DNA from: Caulobacter rhizosphaerae
GTDB lineage: Bacteria; Pseudomonadota; Alphaproteobacteria; Caulobacterales; Caulobacteraceae
Assembly: GCF_010977555.1 (NCBI RefSeq)
Contig: NZ_CP048815.1
Coordinates: 3,836,501 to 3,900,500, forward strand
DNA length: 64,000 nt
Direction of reading: 5' to 3'
The translations under genes and the position numbers were made by a program. Positions 7,909 to 17,342 of the stretch are shown here, piece after piece. Every line of letters starts with the position of its first letter. The first letter of the stretch is position 1. The notes under the pieces were generated by a model, which did not search any database, was not told the origin of the DNA, and worked only from the letters and a program-made list of their open reading frames with translations.

Positions 7909-8805
7909 GTGCGCTATCGCCCCTTCGGAAGCGCGAGCGTAGCGGTCTCGGCGATCACGCTGAGGCTGGAGGATGAGCCGCGCCTGCGCGGGGCCGACTG
8001 GCGCAAGCTGATCTTCGCGGCGCTGGAAAGCGGCATCAACAGCTTCGAGATCGACGGCGTCTCCTCGGCCCTGATCGAGGGCGCGGCCGAGGCCTTCTCC
8101 ACGGTCGAGCGGCGCCTGCTGTTCATCGGCTGGCGGTTGCGGGGCTCGCTGGACCGGGCGCTGAGGGCCCAGGCCGTGCACGACATGATCGACCAGGCCC
8201 TGGACCGCACCGGCCTGGGCCACCTGGACCTGGCCACCCTGGACGACCCGGACGCCAACGCCTTTCCCGCCGAAGCCCTGGAGCAGCTGAAGGCCCTGCG
8301 CGGCGCGCGGCTGATCCGCCTGCTGGGCGTGGCGGGGGCCGGCGACAAGTTCGACGCCTATGTCGCCTCGGGCCAATTCGAGGCCATGACCACGCCGTTC
8401 AACCTGGCCTCGGGCTGGGTGGAGCGCAACCGCGTGCGATCCGCCGTGGGCCGCGAGATGGCGGTGATCGGGCTGGACTATTGGCCAGAAACGCTGCGCG
8501 AGGCGCACAGGGCCAGCTTCCTGCCCAAGCCGTCGCTCTGGCGGCGCAAGACCGATCCGCTGGCCGATGTCGGCGGCTACGACTTCCTGCGCAACACGCC
8601 CGGCTGGAACGCCCAGCAGATCTGCCTGGCCTACGCCCTGACCGAGCCGTCCCTGGCCAGCGTCCAGGTCACGGCCAACTCGCCCGCCGAGATCGAGGCC
8701 CTGGCGGCGATCACCGAGCGCGACCTGCCCACCGGCTGCGCCGCCCAGATCGAGATGGCCCGCTTCTCGGCCCAGGAAGCGGCGAAGGCAAAGCGTCGCG
8801 CCTGA
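7909..8805 (+). CDS. Aldo/keto reductase-like protein lacking catalytic residues
   Basis: A 298-aa protein (GTG start just after the bolA stop) with an AKR-like (beta/alpha)8 outline: FGSASVAVSAITL at the first strand and LESGINSFEIDG where AKRs have GxNxFDTAxxYG. The catalytic Asp is Glu (residue 47), the Tyr position is Ser (52), the Lys strand reads LLFIGWRLRG without Lys, and the His of DLxxIH is Asp in LDLATLDD. Catalysis by the normal tetrad is therefore not possible. It sits between bolA and grxD, suggesting a structural or Fe-S-related role, which is inference. Confidence 0.7.
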   Translation: MRYRPFGSASVAVSAITLRLEDEPRLRGADWRKLIFAALESGINSFEIDGVSSALIEGAAEAFSTVERRLLFIGWRLRGSLDRALRAQAVHDMIDQALDRTGLGHLDLATLDDPDANAFPAEALEQLKALRGARLIRLLGVAGAGDKFDAYVASGQFEAMTTPFNLASGWVERNRVRSAVGREMAVIGLDYWPETLREAHRASFLPKPSLWRRKTDPLADVGGYDFLRNTPGWNAQQICLAYALTEPSLASVQVTANSPAEIEALAAITERDLPTGCAAQIEMARFSAQEAAKAKRRA

Positions 8806-8882
8806 GACCTTCGGCCGCGCCAAGACTTGACCCGGAGGGGCGCGGCGCCTAGCTGAGAGCCTACGCCCAAGGATTTCCTTCC

Positions 8883-9236
8883 ATGACCGCCACCACCCCC
8901 GACGTCGCCGCCTCCCCCGCCCTCGACTTCATCGCCAAGACCGTGGCCGAAAACCCCGTGGTCCTGTTCATGAAGGGCGTGCCGGACCAGCCGCGTTGCG
9001 GCTTCTCGTCGATCACCGTCCAGATCCTCGACCATCTGGGCGTGTCGTTCGTCGGCGTCGACGTGCTGCAGGACGACGAACTGCGCCAGGGCGTCAAGAC
9101 CTTCACCGACTGGCCGACCATTCCCCAGCTCTACGTCAAGGGCGAGTTCATCGGCGGCAGCGACATCGTCCGCGAGATGTTCCAGTCGGGCGAGCTGAAG
9201 ACCTTGCTGGCCGAGCAAGGCCTGATCGAGGCTTGA
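8883..9236 (+). CDS. grxD: Monothiol CGFS glutaredoxin
   Basis: A 117-aa Grx4-type glutaredoxin. The active motif CGFS is at residues 39-42, preceded by VVLFMKGVPDQPR (KGxP, where Lys binds glutathione), and followed by WPTIPQLYVKGEFIGGSDIV, the TIP and GG glutathione contacts. These proteins bind a glutathione-ligated [2Fe-2S] cluster and donate it in Fe-S assembly or iron sensing, alone or as a heterodimer with BolA. It is in the same operon as a bolA gene. The following thioesterase starts inside its stop codon. Confidence 0.95.
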   Translation: MTATTPDVAASPALDFIAKTVAENPVVLFMKGVPDQPRCGFSSITVQILDHLGVSFVGVDVLQDDELRQGVKTFTDWPTIPQLYVKGEFIGGSDIVREMFQSGELKTLLAEQGLIEA

Positions 9237-9652
9237 GTCGACTCTTCGTCCCGCCAGGCGACGCCTTCACGCTGACCTTCGAACCGAAGGCGTCGGACAT
9301 CGACGCCAACGGCCACGTCAACAACGTGGTCTATCTGGCCTGGGGCCAGGACCTGGCCATCGCCCACTGGGACGCCTGGGCCAGCCCCGAGGAGCGGGCC
9401 CCGTGGAGCTGGGTGGCCCGCCGCCACGAGATCGACTACCGCCGCGAACTGCTGCCGCACGAGATCGCCACCGGCTACACCTGGGTGGGCGAACTGAAGG
9501 GGCCGCGCTTCGAACGCTTCTTCCGCATCGACGGCCCCGACGGCGAGATGTGCGCCCAGAGCCGCACCGACTGGGTGCTGATTGACATCGCCGCCAAGCG
9601 CCCGGCGCGGGTTCTGCCCTGGATGGTCGAGCGCTTCACGCCGAAGAGCTAG
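9233..9652 (+). CDS. Hotdog-fold acyl-CoA thioesterase
   Basis: A 139-aa 4HBT-type protein. DIDANGHVNNVVYLAW holds the conserved Asp and the HVNN substrate motif of YbgC/FadM-like thioesterases, followed by the long helix and EIDYRRELLP. The start is read as TTG at 9233 overlapping the grxD stop (TTGA), giving tight translational coupling; no better in-frame start precedes the conserved region. It should hydrolyse acyl-CoA in the cytoplasm; chain length cannot be judged. Confidence 0.85.
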   Translation: MSRLFVPPGDAFTLTFEPKASDIDANGHVNNVVYLAWGQDLAIAHWDAWASPEERAPWSWVARRHEIDYRRELLPHEIATGYTWVGELKGPRFERFFRIDGPDGEMCAQSRTDWVLIDIAAKRPARVLPWMVERFTPKS

Positions 9653-9678
9653 GACCTCTCCCTCTCCTTCTCAGATCC

Positions 9679-9801
9679 GCTCATCCCGGCAAACGCCGGG
9701 ATCCAGATCCCATAGCTCGGTGGCTGATTGGATGGACTCGGCGGTCTTGGCGTCAGCCTCGAAGCCCTTCCATCTGGGTCCCGGCGTTCGCCGGGATGAG
9801 C
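9679..9801. repeat. Inverted repeat of the CTCATCCCGGCG/CGCCGGGAT family
   Basis: Two 30-base arms (9679-9708 and 9772-9801) are reverse complements with two mismatches, each containing an internal palindrome CCCGGCAAACGCCGGG or CCCGGCGTTCGCCGGG. They flank about 63 bases between convergent genes. This is a third repeat family, distinct from the two others in the window. Confidence 0.7.
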
Positions 9802-9815
9802 GGAGAGAAAAGGGC

Positions 9816-10181
9816 TCAGTTTACGGGGTTGAGGAGCCGAACCCTCCCCGCCCCTGCAAGACCCAACTCGTCGTAGCTGAAGCTGACCTCCGTCACGCTC
9901 GGGGCCGTCTTGCAAACATCCAGGCGCTTGCGGGCGAAGGAAACCGTTTTCTCACGACCGTCATGGCCGACGTAGAAGACGAAATCGGCCTTGGTCGTGC
10001 AACCGGTCGATTCGACTTTCAAGACGAGCGCTGCGGGGCCGGCCACCGCGCCACGCAAGGTCTCCAGCTCACCGGTCTCCAGCCCGGGCCGCACGACCAG
10101 GGTCACGCCCCCGCGCCCCGCGCAGCCGCCCAGGGCCAGGAACAGTCCCGCGGCCAGCAGACGACGTCGATCGGGGTCCAT
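9816..10181 (-). CDS. Putative lipoprotein of unknown function
   Basis: A 121-aa protein starting MDPDRRRLLAAGLFLALGGC, a lipoprotein signal with LGGC lipobox and an RRR n-region that could also engage Tat. The mature part is short and mainly beta-like, with two later cysteines (STGCTT and LDVCK) that could pair. Family not recognised. The ATG at 10181 is preferred to an upstream one because it places the signal at the N-terminus. Confidence 0.65.
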   Translation of the reverse strand: MDPDRRRLLAAGLFLALGGCAGRGGVTLVVRPGLETGELETLRGAVAGPAALVLKVESTGCTTKADFVFYVGHDGREKTVSFARKRLDVCKTAPSVTEVSFSYDELGLAGAGRVRLLNPVN

Positions 10182-10257
10182 GTACAACCTTGGCAAGAAG
10201 CTGAAACTGGGCCCTAGTTTGCCCACGGCCCCGCCGCACGCAACCGACGAGGATCCA

Positions 10258-11409
10258 GTGCTGGGTAAATTTGCTTCGATGGCCGTCTCGGTCGCCTGCC
10301 TGACCGCCGCGTCTCCCGCCCTCGCCGAGCCCGCCGACTACAAGGCCCTGGACACCGAGGCCGCCCATCTGATGGCGGCCGGCAAGATCCCCGGCCTGGC
10401 CTATGCGGTGATCGAGCACGGCAAGGTCGCGCATGTCAGCGCCCAGGGCTGGGCCAATATCGAGCAGAGGCGGCCGCTGAAGACCGATACGGTCATGTAC
10501 GCGGCCTCGATCACCAAGGCGGCCTTCGGCCAGTACGTGCTGATGCTGGTCGACGATGGCAAGCTGGACCTGGACATCCCGATCAAGACCTATCTGCAAA
10601 AGCCCCTGCCCGACTACGACGCCTATAAGGACCTGGTCGCCGACTCGCGCTGGGAGAAGATCACCCCCCGCATGCTGATGACCCACACGGCGGGCTTCCC
10701 CAACTTCCGATGGCTGAACCCCGACGGGAAGCTGGACATCAAGACCGATCCCGGCACGCGCTACGTCTATTCCGGCGAGGGCCTGAACCTGATGCAGTTC
10801 GTCATCGAGCAGGGCCTGGGCCTGAAGGTCGGGGACGACATGAACCGTCGGATCTTCCAGCCCCTGGGCATGACCCGCAGCGCCATGAGCTGGCGGCCTG
10901 ACTTCCGCCCCAACCTGGCCGACGGCTATCGCCAGGACGGCAAGTTCGAGGCGCATGACGAGCGCAGTAGCGTGAAGGCGGCCGGATCGCTGGACACCAC
11001 GATCGACGACCTCGCCAAGCTGGCCGCCGCCATGGTCTCGGGCCAGGGCCTGTCAGCCAAGGCCGCCGCCGAGCGGACCAAGGCCAGCTTTCCGATCGCC
11101 AATCCGCATCAGTTTCCGCCGACCTACACCGAGGTCGAGCCGGCCAACGCCGAGATCGGCCTGGCGGCCGGGATTGGGGTCGTGGTGTTCGACGGTCCGC
11201 AAGGCCACGCCTTCTTCAAGGGCGGGCACAACGACATCACCGACAATATGCTGGTCTGCGTCGAGCGCGGTCGGCGCTGCATCGTGCTGCTGACCAACAG
11301 CGAGGTGGGTCAGCGGATCTTCCCCCCGCTGGTCCAGGCGGCGCTGGGCGAGACGGGTATGCCTTGGGCCTGGGAGTACGGCCGCGCCCTGCCGGTGACG
11401 GCGCCCTAG
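10258..11409 (+). CDS. Secreted serine hydrolase, beta-lactamase/esterase family
   Basis: A 383-aa protein with a signal peptide ending SPALA (about residue 23) and the class C beta-lactamase/DD-peptidase fold. SITK (84-87) is the SxxK nucleophile motif, YSGEGLN occupies the YxN position, and GGH near the C-terminus replaces KTG. Such proteins include esterases and D-aminopeptidases; resistance to beta-lactams is not implied. A GTG start at 10258 has GAGGA 5-6 bases upstream; a later ATG at 10279 would shorten the signal too much. Periplasmic action expected. Confidence 0.85.
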   Translation: MLGKFASMAVSVACLTAASPALAEPADYKALDTEAAHLMAAGKIPGLAYAVIEHGKVAHVSAQGWANIEQRRPLKTDTVMYAASITKAAFGQYVLMLVDDGKLDLDIPIKTYLQKPLPDYDAYKDLVADSRWEKITPRMLMTHTAGFPNFRWLNPDGKLDIKTDPGTRYVYSGEGLNLMQFVIEQGLGLKVGDDMNRRIFQPLGMTRSAMSWRPDFRPNLADGYRQDGKFEAHDERSSVKAAGSLDTTIDDLAKLAAAMVSGQGLSAKAAAERTKASFPIANPHQFPPTYTEVEPANAEIGLAAGIGVVVFDGPQGHAFFKGGHNDITDNMLVCVERGRRCIVLLTNSEVGQRIFPPLVQAALGETGMPWAWEYGRALPVTAP

Positions 11410-11750
11410 GCCGCCTTGGCGTCCAGGGTGTCCCGCAGGCGCGCGGCGACGTCGCCCAGGGTGATGCGCGACAGGGCGCCGTCGACGTCCGGCGCGCCCT
11501 CGGCGGCCATCGAGCTGGCCAGGCCGGCGGTGAAGTCGGTGATGGCGGTGATGTGCTGGGCCAGCATGTCGACCATGTGCAGTTCCTGCATCACCTTCAG
11601 CCGGCTCTCCAGCGGCACGGCTTCAAGCAGCTGGCCCAGGGCGCTGTCCAGGTGCCCACAGGAGACCGCGGCGATCGACATTTCGGCCGACAGGGCTTCC
11701 AGCAGGCCGACGATGCCGGTGGTCTTCTGGACTTCGAGCGTCATGGTCAT
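11406..11750 (-). CDS. Conserved-looking protein of unknown function (114 aa)
   Basis: A 114-aa, mostly helical, cytoplasmic-looking protein with no signal or membrane segment. Start at the first of two ATGs (MTMTLEVQ), preceded by GGGGAAAG. The sequence SRLKVMQELHMVDMLAQHITAITDFTAGL resembles a helical-bundle interaction domain of the kind found in chemotaxis or secretion accessory proteins, but I cannot assign a family. Its stop overlaps the convergent serine hydrolase stop by 4 bases. Confidence 0.65.
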   Translation of the reverse strand: MTMTLEVQKTTGIVGLLEALSAEMSIAAVSCGHLDSALGQLLEAVPLESRLKVMQELHMVDMLAQHITAITDFTAGLASSMAAEGAPDVDGALSRITLGDVAARLRDTLDAKAA

Positions 11751-11866
11751 GGCTTTCCCCCAAGCGTTTCAAATCGATAGCGCCTGGGGCCTTGTCGCAT
11801 AGTTAAGGCTGGCGAAAACCCGGCCCGGGGGCGAACCGGGGCCAGGGTGACAGATTGTCGCGGATC

Positions 11867-12820
11867 TCAGCGCCAGGGACCGAGCCGGCGCCCGTCGCCG
11901 ATTCCGTCGCCCACCGGCACGGCCGTCCCGACCCGCCCTCGCGTGGCCTGGCTGACGCCCAGCCGCAGCAGGGCCTCGACCCGGTTGTGGGTGGCCGGGT
12001 GGGTCGAGAACAGGTTGTCGCCGCCCCCATTCGCCCTTGGGCCCGACAAAGGGTTGATGATGAACAGGTGCGCCGTGGCCGGGTTGCGCTCGGCCTCGAC
12101 ATTGACGGCGCCGCCGCGGGCGTAGGCCTCGATCTTCTCCAGCGCCCGGGCCAGGGCCCGGCCGTCGCCGGCGATCTGGGCGCCCACCCGGTCGGCCTCG
12201 TATTCGCGCGAGCGGCTGATGGCCATCTGCACCAGCATGGCGGCGATCGGCGCCAGTATGGCCAGGACGATGGTCCCGATCAGGCCGCCCGGACGCTCGT
12301 CGTCCTCGCGCGAGCAGCCGAAGAAGAACGCGAAGTTGGCCAGGGCCGAGATCGCGCCGGCGATGGTGGCCGTCACGGTCATGGTCAGGGTGTCGCGGTT
12401 CTTCACGTGCGCCAGCTCGTGGGCCATGACGCCGCGGATCTCGTCGCGGTCCAGCAGGCTCAGCAGGCCGGTGCTGGCGGCCACGGCGGCGTGGGCCGGA
12501 TCGCGGCCGGTGGCGAAGGCGTTGGGCTGCTCGCTGTCGATCACCGTGATGCGCGGACGCGGCAGGCCGGCCCGGCGGGCTAGGTCCTCGATGTCGGCGA
12601 CATAGGCGCGGATCAGCGGCTCGGGGTGACCGGCGTCGACCTCGACCGCGCCGTACATGCGCAGCACGATCTTGTCGGCGTTCCAGTAGCTGAACAGGTT
12701 CATGCCCAGGGCGAACACCAGGGCGATCAGCATGCCGGTCGGGCCGCCGATCATATAGCCGGCTCCGACGAACAGCGCCGTCAGGCCGGCCAGCAGGACG
12801 AAGGTCTTGAGGTGGTTCAT
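11867..12820 (-). CDS. htpX: Membrane zinc metalloprotease HtpX
   Basis: A 317-aa M48-family protease of the inner membrane. Two N-terminal membrane segments (about residues 5-24 and 28-46), HELAH at 134-138 as the zinc motif with catalytic Glu, two further hydrophobic segments (147-170 and 180-203), then EYEAD with the third zinc ligand. HtpX degrades misfolded membrane proteins with FtsH under envelope stress. The C-terminal tail after [13 protein letters not shown] is family-typical, with a short Gly/Arg extension. It lies 26 bases after the zinc-ribbon gene, likely one operon. Confidence 0.95.
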   Translation of the reverse strand: MNHLKTFVLLAGLTALFVGAGYMIGGPTGMLIALVFALGMNLFSYWNADKIVLRMYGAVEVDAGHPEPLIRAYVADIEDLARRAGLPRPRITVIDSEQPNAFATGRDPAHAAVAASTGLLSLLDRDEIRGVMAHELAHVKNRDTLTMTVTATIAGAISALANFAFFFGCSREDDERPGGLIGTIVLAILAPIAAMLVQMAISRSREYEADRVGAQIAGDGRALARALEKIEAYARGGAVNVEAERNPATAHLFIINPLSGPRANGGGDNLFSTHPATHNRVEALLRLGVSQATRGRVGTAVPVGDGIGDGRRLGPWR

Positions 12821-12846
12821 GGCTTGGATCGTTTGGTCTGGGTGGA

Positions 12847-13164
12847 TCAGTCGAAGATGTCGAACAGGTCGAAACGCTTCTTCTTGTGGCCGTAATGGCC
12901 CTGGCCCTGGTGGCGGCGCTCGTCGTCGTGACGATAGTCCGGGCGGCGATCGGAACGCGGGTCGGAACGCTCAGGGGGCCGATCGTAGTCAGGCAGGCGC
13001 GGCGTCGCGGCCTGGGGCTCGCCCCGCTCCATGGCCATCAGCTTTTCCAGTTCACCGCGGTCCAGCCACACGCCCCGGCACTGGGGGCACATGTCGAACT
13101 CGACGCTGGCGCGCTGCACGGCCTGCATGGAGGCGTCGCAATTGGGGCACATCAGAAGCGGCAT
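12847..13164 (-). CDS. TFIIB-type zinc-ribbon protein
   Basis: A 105-aa protein with a zf-TFIIB ribbon: CPNC (6-9) and CPQC (26-29) bind one zinc, followed by [13 protein letters not shown], the family signature. The C-terminal 60 residues are low-complexity, rich in Arg, Asp, Pro, His and Tyr, ending in [12 protein letters not shown]. Function of the family is not established; a nucleic-acid or chaperone-type role is guessed. The ATG at 13164 puts the ribbon at the N-terminus. It is just upstream of htpX, hinting at a shared stress role. Confidence 0.85.
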   Translation of the reverse strand: MPLLMCPNCDASMQAVQRASVEFDMCPQCRGVWLDRGELEKLMAMERGEPQAATPRLPDYDRPPERSDPRSDRRPDYRHDDERRHQGQGHYGHKKKRFDLFDIFD

Positions 13165-13373
13165 TTCGGATCCCTGTCCTGTTGATGGACGGGTGTCCTC
13201 GAAGCTGGAGCCGGTGGCGGAGGGGGGAGGGACAACCGGACCCAGACATCGAGAACACCCGATGCGGTCCGACATCACGAGTGCTTGCATCACTCGCCAG
13301 AGGGGCCCGGCCCGCCCATGAGATCTAGGAGGCTGTCGGGGCGGTTCAAGGGCCGCGGTGCGGAAAAAGATCC

Positions 13374-13477
13374 TCGCCCTGTGGGGGCGGTGGCCCGGAG
13401 GGCCGGAGGGGACAGCTCGGCCTGGCCGGAGAACCCCCTCAGTCACTGCGCGACAGCTCCCCCAAAGGGGGAGCAGC
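13374..13477. repeat. Paired palindromic repeat (GGGGGAG family) in a 377-base gap
   Basis: Units at about 13374-13414 and 13433-13476 each combine a CCC...GGG palindrome with a GC hairpin (GGCCCGGAGGGCC; CTCCCCCAAAGGGGGAG). They match the family at 58-185 and 15.9 kb. The rest of the gap between the zinc-ribbon gene and rpsD (13165-13541) holds the rpsD terminator and otherwise no supported gene. Confidence 0.6.
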
Positions 13478-13480
13478 AAC

Positions 13481-13517
13481 GAAAACGAAAAAGGCCCCGG
13501 GTTTCCCCGGGGCCTTT
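13481..13517 (-). terminator. Rho-independent terminator of rpsD
   Basis: Read on the minus strand, AAAGGCCCCGGG and CCCGGGGCCTTT form a near-perfect stem with a short loop, followed by TTTTTCGTTTTC. It lies 25-60 bases after the rpsD stop. The GC-rich stem plus T-rich tail is the classical intrinsic terminator layout, one of the clearest in the window. Confidence 0.85.
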
Positions 13518-13541
13518 CCGATCGTCTTCGAGGATCGACGC

Positions 13542-14159
13542 TTACGAAGCGTAGAATTCGACGACGAGGTTCGGTTCCATCTTCACCGGATACGGCACTT
13601 CGGCCAGTTCCGGGGCGCGGACGAAGGTGGCGGTCATCGACTTGGCTTCGACCGTGATGTAGTCGCAGAAATCGCGTTCCGACGAGGCCAGGGCCTCGAT
13701 CACCAGCGCCATGTTGCGCGACTTTTCACGGACGCTGATCACGTCGCCGGCCTTCACGCGGTAGGAGGCGATGTTGACGCGCTTGCCGTTCACCAGCACG
13801 TGGCCGTGGTTGACGAACTGACGGGCCGCGAACGGGGTCGGCACGAACTTGGCGCGGTAGACGACGGCGTCCAGACGCGACTCGAGCAGGCCGATCAGGT
13901 TTTCCGAGGTGTTGCCCTTGCGGCGGGCGGCTTCCTCGTAGGTGCGCGAGAATTGCTTCTCGGTCAGGTTGCCGTAGTAGCCCTTCAGCTTCTGCTTGGC
14001 GCGCAGCTGCAGGCCGAAGTCCGAAACCTTCTGCTTGCGGCGCTGACCGTGCTGGCCGGGGCCGTAGGACCGCTGGTTCACCGGCGACTTGGGCCGGCCC
14101 CAGAGGTTTTCGCCCATGCGGCGATCGATCTTGTACTTGGCGCTATGGCGCTTGGACAT
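13542..14159 (-). CDS. rpsD: 30S ribosomal protein S4
   Basis: A 205-aa S4 with the full family architecture: [22 protein letters not shown] start, N-terminal rRNA-binding domain, and the S4 RNA-binding motif [46 protein letters not shown]. The Cys4 zinc site of some bacterial S4 proteins is absent, as in most alphaproteobacteria. It nucleates 30S assembly by binding 16S rRNA. It is monocistronic here, separate from the alpha operon, with its own strong terminator. Confidence 0.98.
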   Translation of the reverse strand: MSKRHSAKYKIDRRMGENLWGRPKSPVNQRSYGPGQHGQRRKQKVSDFGLQLRAKQKLKGYYGNLTEKQFSRTYEEAARRKGNTSENLIGLLESRLDAVVYRAKFVPTPFAARQFVNHGHVLVNGKRVNIASYRVKAGDVISVREKSRNMALVIEALASSERDFCDYITVEAKSMTATFVRAPELAEVPYPVKMEPNLVVEFYAS

Positions 14160-14324
14160 AAGTCACTCTTTTAGTTCGATCCGGGCCGGCGCCCTCGAGA
14201 GGGTGCGATCTCAACGGCGGCTTCGGGTCATTCCGTCATGCGGTTTTCGCGCCGTCCGGCGAGCCGGCGGCGAGAAGGGGCGGTTTATGGCGGAGGGTGG
14301 TCGGGGAGTCAACGGCGCTGACCG

Positions 14325-14738
14325 CTAACGGATGTCCTCGTTGATCAGATAGACCTCCAGTCCCTGACGACGAACCAGGCGCACGGCCGACATGTAGTCG
14401 CCGTAGGCGGCGTCCGCCTCGGCCCGGATGGCGACGCCGCGAAGTCCTGTGCTGCGAACGACCTTGAGGCGAGCCTCGAGTTCCGCTGGATCGACCGAGT
14501 GCTGATCGAGCGACAGCTCACCGCCCTTGCCCACCGAAATGAAAGGCGAAGCCGCCTCAGGACGAGTTTCCACCGGTCCGGGGTCCCGGGGCGACACATC
14601 CAGCGTCAAGCTGGAACGGGATGACGAAAGCGCGGCGGCCACCACCGCGAACAGCGCCAGCAGCACGGGAACCATCGGCGTCAGGTTGATCGCCGCCAGT
14701 GGCCGCGCTTCGAACCGCCCCGCCAATCGTCGCGCCAT
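14325..14738 (-). CDS. ExbD-like protein lacking the membrane aspartate
   Basis: A 137-aa protein with the ExbD/TolR plan: short cytoplasmic N-terminus, one membrane segment (about 22-40) introduced by INLTPMVPVLLALF, then a periplasmic domain ending AYGDYMSAVRLVRRQGLEVYL. The Asp that follows TPLV in ExbD/TolR and carries protons is Pro24 here, so a normal proton-driven motor role is doubtful. The ATG at 14738 is used because the extra upstream residues overlap the previous gene. It follows a small membrane-protein gene by 17 bases. Confidence 0.75.
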   Translation of the reverse strand: MARRLAGRFEARPLAAINLTPMVPVLLALFAVVAAALSSSRSSLTLDVSPRDPGPVETRPEAASPFISVGKGGELSLDQHSVDPAELEARLKVVRSTGLRGVAIRAEADAAYGDYMSAVRLVRRQGLEVYLINEDIR

Positions 14739-14755
14739 GCACCCAGCCCCTTCGG

Positions 14756-15028
14756 CTAATCGAGGTTGAGGGTGCGTGTTGGCGGGCTTCCCCGCCGTTG
14801 CACGCGGCGACGCCAGTCGTTCCACCGCCAGGCCCCGAAGGCGACGATCAAGATGGCCACGCTCACGAAGGCCCACGCCAAGGATTCCACCACGGATCGG
14901 CCGTGACGAGCGCCATCCAGGACCGCCAAGACGAAACCGCCGCCCGACACGACCCCAAGGCGCAGAACCGCTCCCTTCAGGCGCCCGTCACCTGCGATCC
15001 AATCGACGGCTCGAACCCAGTTGATCAT
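14756..15028 (-). CDS. Small two-span membrane protein (90 aa)
   Basis: A 90-aa protein with two hydrophobic segments (about residues 20-40 and 46-67) and a basic C-terminus (WRWNDWRRRVQRR), implying both ends in the cytoplasm. No ExbB/TolQ motif is visible, although it sits where an exbB would be, directly upstream of the ExbD-like gene. Family not recognised. Start ATG at 15028; the ribosome site is weak. Probably cotranscribed with the ExbD-like gene. Confidence 0.6.
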   Translation of the reverse strand: MINWVRAVDWIAGDGRLKGAVLRLGVVSGGGFVLAVLDGARHGRSVVESLAWAFVSVAILIVAFGAWRWNDWRRRVQRRGSPPTRTLNLD

Positions 15029-15037
15029 AGGGTCAAG

Positions 15038-15874
15038 CTACAGCCGTTCAGCGTGCCATGCCATATGCTCGCCGATGAACGTCGCGATGAAGAAGTAGCT
15101 GTGGTCGTAGCCGTCCTGGCGCCGGACGGTGACCTTGCGGCCGGCCTTGGCGGCGGCGGCCTCGATCAGCTGCGGCTTCAGCTGGTTTTCCAGGAAGCTG
15201 TCGGCCAGGCCCTGGTCGATCAGGATCTCGTCGAAGGCGGCCCCTGCCCCGTCCTCGATCAGGGCGGTGGCGTCATGGGCCCGCCAGGCGGCGCGGTCCG
15301 CGCCCAGATAGGCGGTCATCGCCTTGTCGCCCCACGGGCAGTTCAGCGGCGAGACGATCGGCGAGAAGGCGCTGACCGACTTGAACAGGTCCGGATTGCG
15401 CAGGGCGATGGTCAGGGCCCCGTGTCCGCCCATCGAGTGGCCGAAGATCCCCCGCCGGCCTGCGTCCAGCGGGAAGGCGGCGTCGACGGCGTCCAGCAGG
15501 TCCTTCGTGACGTAGGAATACATCCGGAAATGCGGCGCCCACGGCGTCTGGGTGGCGTCGACATAGAACCCCGCTCCCTGCCCCAGGTCGTAGGCCGGAT
15601 CGTCGGCGACGCCTTCACCGCGTGGCGAGGTGTCGGGCGCGACGATGGCGACCCCATGCCGGGCCGCATGCGCGTAGACGCCGGACTTGGTGGTGAAGTT
15701 GTCCTCGGTGCAGGTCAGGCCCGACAGCCAGACGAGATACGGGAACGGCCCTTCGCCATCCGGCGTCCAGACGGTGAACTTCATCGGCGTGCCGGTGCTG
15801 GCGCTGTCGTGCCGGCAGTAGCGCAGGGTCCCGCCCTGAGTGCGGTGGGTGGCGAGGGTTTCGACGTTGGACAT
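15038..15874 (-). CDS. fghA: S-formylglutathione hydrolase
   Basis: A 278-aa esterase-D-type alpha/beta hydrolase. GHSMGG carries the Ser nucleophile (147), SGLTCTEDNF is the oxyanion/substrate loop typical of FghA, and DGYDHSYFFI near the C-terminus holds the catalytic His. It hydrolyses S-formylglutathione to formate and glutathione, the second step of glutathione-dependent formaldehyde oxidation. The first-step enzyme is the next gene upstream on the same strand, with a palindromic repeat between. The ATG at 15874 is chosen because residues upstream come from the repeat. Confidence 0.95.
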   Translation of the reverse strand: MSNVETLATHRTQGGTLRYCRHDSASTGTPMKFTVWTPDGEGPFPYLVWLSGLTCTEDNFTTKSGVYAHAARHGVAIVAPDTSPRGEGVADDPAYDLGQGAGFYVDATQTPWAPHFRMYSYVTKDLLDAVDAAFPLDAGRRGIFGHSMGGHGALTIALRNPDLFKSVSAFSPIVSPLNCPWGDKAMTAYLGADRAAWRAHDATALIEDGAGAAFDEILIDQGLADSFLENQLKPQLIEAAAAKAGRKVTVRRQDGYDHSYFFIATFIGEHMAWHAERL

Positions 15875-15890
15875 GTCATGCGCCGAAGGT

Positions 15891-15989
15891 CCCCCTCCGG
15901 CCCTCCGGGCCACCTCCCCCAGAGGGGGAGGAGCTGTTGCGCCAAGATGCTCCCCCTCTGGGGGAGCTGTCGCGAAGCGACTGAGGGGG
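15891..15989. repeat. Paired palindromic repeat between fghA and class III ADH genes
   Basis: Two units of the GGGGGAG family lie head to head at about 15891-15931 and 15950-15989, sharing CTCCCCC(A/T)GAGGGGGAG and hairpins GGCCCTCCGGGCC and GTCGCGAAGCGAC. The block splits two genes of one pathway, so it may terminate some transcripts, process the mRNA, or be a recent insertion. Confidence 0.7.
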
Positions 15990-16000
15990 CTTTCCCGCCC

Positions 16001-17110
<1,110 letters not shown>

Positions 17111-17220
17111 CGTTCAGGTCTCCGGATGTCGAGTCGGGCCGGACTTTGCCCCTGGGGCGCGGCGGGGTCGAGCCCTTACGGCCGGCCTGGCGGAAGACGT
17201 CTGGCTCAACGGCGGCGCGG

Positions 17221-17338
17221 CCAAGCCGTACGTCCTTCGAGGCCCGCTGCGCGGGCGCCTCAGGATGAGGAGCTCTGTGCTGAATTCCTCATCCTGAGGT
17301 GCGAGGCGCAGCCGAGCCTCGAAGGACGTACGGCTTGG
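17221..17338. repeat. Large inverted repeat, TCGAAGGACG/CTCATCCTGAGG family
   Basis: Arms at 17221-17271 and 17286-17338 are reverse complements over most of 50 bases, including CCAAGCCGTACGTCCTTCGAGG at the outside and CTCAGGATGAGGA at the inside, with a 14-base loop. It fills the space downstream of the trmJ-like gene and upstream of the class III ADH gene. The outer 10-12 bases are specific to this locus, so the symmetry extends beyond the repeat family core. Confidence 0.75.
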
Positions 17339-17342
17339 CGCG

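Noticed and set aside
10258..11409. Serine hydrolase considered as an antibiotic-resistance beta-lactamase
   Set aside because: The SxxK motif is shared by esterases and peptidases, YxN reads YSG, and KTG is replaced by GGH, so a resistance claim is not supported.
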